Below are positions 61,228-64,000 of a stretch of 64,000 nucleotides of DNA, in pieces (the stretch's first letter is position 1; every line of letters starts with the position of its first letter). The position numbers and the translations under genes were made by a program. The notes under the pieces were generated by a model. The model ran no database searches and was not told the origin of the DNA. It worked only from the letters and a program-made list of their open reading frames with translations. The stretch covers positions 1 to 64,000 of the forward strand of contig DBZL01000054.1 of NCBI GenBank assembly GCA_002311745.1, read 5' to 3'. Source of the stretch: Phycisphaerales bacterium UBA1161. Lineage in GTDB: Bacteria > Planctomycetota > Phycisphaerae > Tepidisphaerales > Tepidisphaeraceae.

Positions 61228-63123
61228 TCATTTGGGTTTGGTAGTCGCAGCTTCGGCGACGTCCGGAACGCCCCAGTACGTCTTGGCAAATCGATGCAGC
61301 TCCGGGTCGTCGCGAACAATGATGGCGTGGCTGGGCATTCCCGCCAGCCAATCCTGCTCGATGGATTTGGCCCGATCGCTGGTATCCACGTCGAAAACCG
61401 TCTTGTAATGTAGGCGCGACATGGGGATGTGATACAGGAACGCGCCGGCATTGCCGACCAAGTCGACGATGGTATCGGGCGGAAGCCGATCGAAGGTGCC
61501 GTAAAAGCCCACCCCTTCTCGACCGATCAGGCCGAGCTGACGGTCGTCCTTGAGGGAAGGCCAAAGACGTTGGCCAACGTTCGCCGTGGCAAAAACGATC
61601 ATGATCGCTGCCGCCGCAGGGGACAGCGCCGTCCATAATCGGCCGTCGTATTGCACGATTAGCCAGGCGGCAAGCGGAATGGCGATCACCATGAATCGGC
61701 CTTGCAAGTGCGTCGCCAGCAGCCAGAAGGCGGTTTGCAGCAGCAGCAGCACGCCTAGAAATGCCGCGGACCGTTCTTGCCACGAGAGAGCCAAAGCAAT
61801 CACGGCCAGAGGCAACAGCAGCCACCCGTAGCGGAAATCGGTCACGACCTGCTGGCGCAGGGCCACCAGATGGCCCACGGCCGATGCGTGCTGTTGGTCC
61901 GGCCGGTACGCGATTTCCCAGCGCTTAACCTGCACGTCACTGAAATCGGCTTTGCCCAACAGGTTCATGGCTTCGGGGAAAACGGGATTGCCGGTCCAGC
62001 AGGCATTGCGGATCAGCCAGGGCGACAGGGTTGCAACTCCGCAGAAAACAAACAGGGCGCAGCGTTTGAGTAGTGTCGGCCGAGCGATACCGCCGCAAAT
62101 CAACAGGGCCGCCGGAATGCCGACGAAGAGGATAAGAACGGCGGCCAGCTTCGCCCCGGCGGCAAATCCCGCGAAGATTCCGGCCAAGGCAAACTCGCCG
62201 CCGCGACGCGCCCGCGCCGCCCATCCGATGGCCAGGATGCTCCACAGAAGCATGCCGCCTTCGTTGTAAGCGATGGCGCCAAGCATCGCCATCCACGGCG
62301 CGCCGGCGGCCAAAGCAGCGGCCAGCGCTCCGCGCCGCCCCCGCCCGGCCAGGGCGTAGATCGCAACAATCGTCAATCCGCAAAAAGCCGCGTGCATCAA
62401 TTGGGCCAGGAACATCCCCGCCCACGGCCCGCCGCGCAGGTGCATCGCCAGCAGGTAGTGCATCTCCACGTTGAACGGGAAATAGGAAAAGACGTTGTGG
62501 TGCAGGGGCAGGATTTTGCCGGCTTCGTACCACTCGCGCGGCACCTGAAGGTGATATTCGACCACGTCGTAACGGTGTGGCTCATCGCGCCAAAGCACCC
62601 CCGCTGGAAAAAGCGCCCCCAGCACGCTCATCGCCGCCAGGGGAGTCGCCAGAACCAAAAGCCAATGCCACCATGCCGCGCGCCCCGATAGCCAGACGCG
62701 GATGCTGTCCCATCGCACCTGCCGAACCGTCGGTGCGGCAAGAAGCCAACCGATGAGCAATAGCGCCACGGCCGTGACGCGCGTGAGATAGCCGGCCAGG
62801 CCCAACAGCAGAATCACGATGCTCAGGATGCCCAGCCCCATGGCCGCGGCGGTGACGGCTTTGGTCGATCCATCGGCAAATGGCTGTCCGCGGCCGACAA
62901 ACATGCGCACGATGAATCGCCCAATGCCGGCGGCGCCGATCAGCCACAGAACCGCCAGAACGCCGTCAGTGACCAGGCGGTAATCCGCCACCGCCCACGA
63001 CGGCCCGGCCAGCAGAAACAAAACGGCAAGAAATCCAACCGCCCCCGCGGCCAGGACCGCGCCGCGCGTGGTGAACCAGTTTGCGGCGGCCGGTGCCGAG
63101 GATTTGTCCGTCGCCCGCTTCAA
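61228..63123 (-). CDS. Multi-pass membrane glycosyltransferase-like protein (GT-C fold)
   Basis: 631 aa with about ten or more hydrophobic segments (first AVLAAGAVGFLAVLFLLAGP near 27-46; others near 60-80, 105-125, 150-170 and through 450). The conserved outer loop WRDEPHRYDVVEYHLQVPRE (about 178-197) carries the acidic residues typical for lipid-linked sugar transferases. A soluble C-terminal region follows (GFYGTFDRLPPDTIVDLVGN onward). Translation starts at TTG 63123, which overlaps the hemA stop (TTGA), making translation coupled. The sugar donor and target are unknown. The TTG start is the only one giving this coupling. Confidence 0.7.
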   Translation of the reverse strand: MKRATDKSSAPAAANWFTTRGAVLAAGAVGFLAVLFLLAGPSWAVADYRLVTDGVLAVLWLIGAAGIGRFIVRMFVGRGQPFADGSTKAVTAAAMGLGILSIVILLLGLAGYLTRVTAVALLLIGWLLAAPTVRQVRWDSIRVWLSGRAAWWHWLLVLATPLAAMSVLGALFPAGVLWRDEPHRYDVVEYHLQVPREWYEAGKILPLHHNVFSYFPFNVEMHYLLAMHLRGGPWAGMFLAQLMHAAFCGLTIVAIYALAGRGRRGALAAALAAGAPWMAMLGAIAYNEGGMLLWSILAIGWAARARRGGEFALAGIFAGFAAGAKLAAVLILFVGIPAALLICGGIARPTLLKRCALFVFCGVATLSPWLIRNACWTGNPVFPEAMNLLGKADFSDVQVKRWEIAYRPDQQHASAVGHLVALRQQVVTDFRYGWLLLPLAVIALALSWQERSAAFLGVLLLLQTAFWLLATHLQGRFMVIAIPLAAWLIVQYDGRLWTALSPAAAAIMIVFATANVGQRLWPSLKDDRQLGLIGREGVGFYGTFDRLPPDTIVDLVGNAGAFLYHIPMSRLHYKTVFDVDTSDRAKSIEQDWLAGMPSHAIIVRDDPELHRFAKTYWGVPDVAEAATTKPK

Positions 63124-64000
63124 GATGGCGGCTCGCCCGAAAAGGGGTCCTGACCCCCTTTTTCAGGAAAGGGGGTCAGGACCCCTTTTTCCTGCGGCGG
63201 GCCAAGGTTGAAAAGCTTTTCCATGGCGTGCAGGTACTGGATGACGGAGCCGTGCGAACCCTCCGGGCTGCGCAACATCTGCATCGGCTCGTGCAACAGC
63301 TTGTTGACGATACGGCGGGCCAGGTCCTCGAGCTGCCGCCGCTCGGCCTCGGAAACCTGCGGCAATTTCGCCAGCGTCCGGGACAGTTCCTCCTGCGCCA
63401 ACTCGTGCCAGCGGCGGTAGAGCTGATCGATGATCGGTCCCAACTGCCGGGCCCGCTGAGCGACGATGAATTGTTCGACTTGGTCGGCGACGATTTTTGC
63501 GGCGGCCTCCAGGGCGGCGCCGCGCTGGCTGCGCGTGGCCGCCACCGCCTGCTGCAAATCGTCCAGGTCGTACAGGTAGACGTTTTCCATCTGGGCGACC
63601 TCCGGCGCCACATCCCGCGGAAGAGCAATGTCGATCAGAAACACCGGCTTGTAACGTCGGCGGGGCATGACCGCTTCCATCAGCGCACGCGTGATGATCG
63701 GCGCCGATGAGCCGGTGGAGGATACGACAATGTCCGCCTCCGCCAGGTGATCGGCCAGGTCGTCCAGCGGCGCCACGTCGGCGCGGGAAGTCTGCACCAT
63801 CGCCGCGGCCTTGGCCGGATCGCGGTTGCAGATCACCAGCCGCCCCGGCGACAACTCCGCCAAATTGGTCAGCACCAGCGCGGCCATTTTCCCCGCCCCG
63901 ATGCTCAGCACGGTCTTGTCGGCAAACGTGTCGAAAATGCGGCGGGCGTAATCGACCGCCACGCTGGCCACGGACACCCGTCCCTCGGCCAGCGCCGTTT
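63120..64000 (-). CDS. hemA: Glutamyl-tRNA reductase, N-terminus outside window
   Basis: NADPH-dependent reductase making glutamate-1-semialdehyde, the substrate of hemL at 50322. Only the part from TALAEGRVSVASVAVDYARR on is in the window. The nucleotide-binding domain (TVLSIGAGKMAALVLTNLAE), VVSSTGSSAPIITRA and FLIDIALPRDVAPEV are clear, and the C-terminal dimerisation helix (ARRIVNKLLHEPMQMLRSPE) closes the fold. The last about 20 residues (EKGVLTPFPEKGGQDPFSGE plus PPS) are encoded by a 53-bp palindromic element and are not part of the normal family. The stop overlaps the start of the downstream membrane protein. Confidence 0.93.
   Translation of the reverse strand, partial: TALAEGRVSVASVAVDYARRIFDTFADKTVLSIGAGKMAALVLTNLAELSPGRLVICNRDPAKAAAMVQTSRADVAPLDDLADHLAEADIVVSSTGSSAPIITRALMEAVMPRRRYKPVFLIDIALPRDVAPEVAQMENVYLYDLDDLQQAVAATRSQRGAALEAAAKIVADQVEQFIVAQRARQLGPIIDQLYRRWHELAQEELSRTLAKLPQVSEAERRQLEDLARRIVNKLLHEPMQMLRSPEGSHGSVIQYLHAMEKLFNLGPPQEKGVLTPFPEKGGQDPFSGEPPS
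63139..63191. repeat. 53-bp double palindrome at the hemA 3' end
   Basis: Left arm 63139-63160 and right arm 63169-63191 are inverted copies (one A missing on the left) around an 8-nt spacer, and each arm is itself palindromic (GGGGTCCTGACCCC). It lies inside the hemA reading frame and supplies its last codons. Same length and architecture as the element at 3311-3363, but a different sequence. Confidence 0.8.

Noticed and set aside
63081..63710. Plus-strand frame with GVLTPFF/GGQDPFF repeats
   Set aside because: It reads the palindromic element and then the antisense of hemA; no independent coding evidence.

Overview
The window is high-GC bacterial chromosome from a planctomycete-like bacterium, most likely Planctomycetota and possibly class Phycisphaerae. 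This is inferred from gene content: sigma-54 with NtrC-type regulation, AraC regulators fused to a sugar-binding domain (XylR type), several TPR/O-GlcNAc-transferase-like proteins, a eukaryote-like GT3 glycogen synthase, ResB/CcsA cytochrome c maturation, a DUF4159 giant protein, and abundant short palindromic intergenic repeats. No rRNA, CRISPR array, prophage or transposase is visible. Two intact tRNA genes and one tRNA fragment are present.

Layout. 1-3.4 kb: the end of a TPR/OGT gene, endonuclease V and a secreted protein, all on the minus strand. 3.5-8 kb: uvrA and a XylR-like regulator on plus. 8-15 kb: a minus-strand housekeeping run with ruvB-ruvA-ruvC, cysS, ispF, an NtrC-type regulator with its kinase, and a cold-shock protein. 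15.3-20.3 kb: a CheY-like protein and a carbohydrate module (two GH28 enzymes around a XylR-like regulator). 20.3-26.1 kb: a 1043-aa DUF4159 protein, a DinG-type helicase and a membrane protein with an HExxH motif. 26.1-28 kb: a candidate replication origin with two perfect DnaA boxes, then dnaN and a DciA-like gene. 28-35.8 kb: two tandem TPR/OGT proteins, asparagine synthetase and a membrane glycosyltransferase. 35.9-39 kb: rpoN and a CE15-like esterase. 39-41.3 kb: an acetyltransferase and an orphan nuclease-like gene of different composition. 41.4-47.3 kb: ferredoxin, bL31, glycogen synthase, a PilZ protein, gatB, hicAB, a DUF971 protein and tRNA-Leu. 47.3-55.5 kb: a secreted beta-rich protein, a polysaccharide deacetylase, a vapBC pair beside hemL, tsf, rpsB, recR and accA. 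55.7-56.7 kb: a second PIN toxin module between a tRNA fragment and tRNA-Gly. 56.7-64 kb: ccsA and resB, a toroid-fold protein, a membrane glycosyltransferase and the 3' part of hemA.

The most unusual pattern is that three accessory cargoes each lie between partial duplications of a neighbouring gene. One vapBC pair lies between hemL and a diverged copy of the hemL 3' end. A second PIN module lies between a 24-nt tRNA-Gly 5' fragment and the intact tRNA-Gly. An acetyltransferase lies between the 3' end of an esterase gene and a degenerate copy of it. The repeat-to-repeat distances are similar (about 0.98, 0.98 and 0.80 kb) and no integrase is visible. A second pattern is a pair of 53-bp double-hairpin elements lying inside reading frames, at the N-terminus of a secreted protein and at the C-terminus of hemA.
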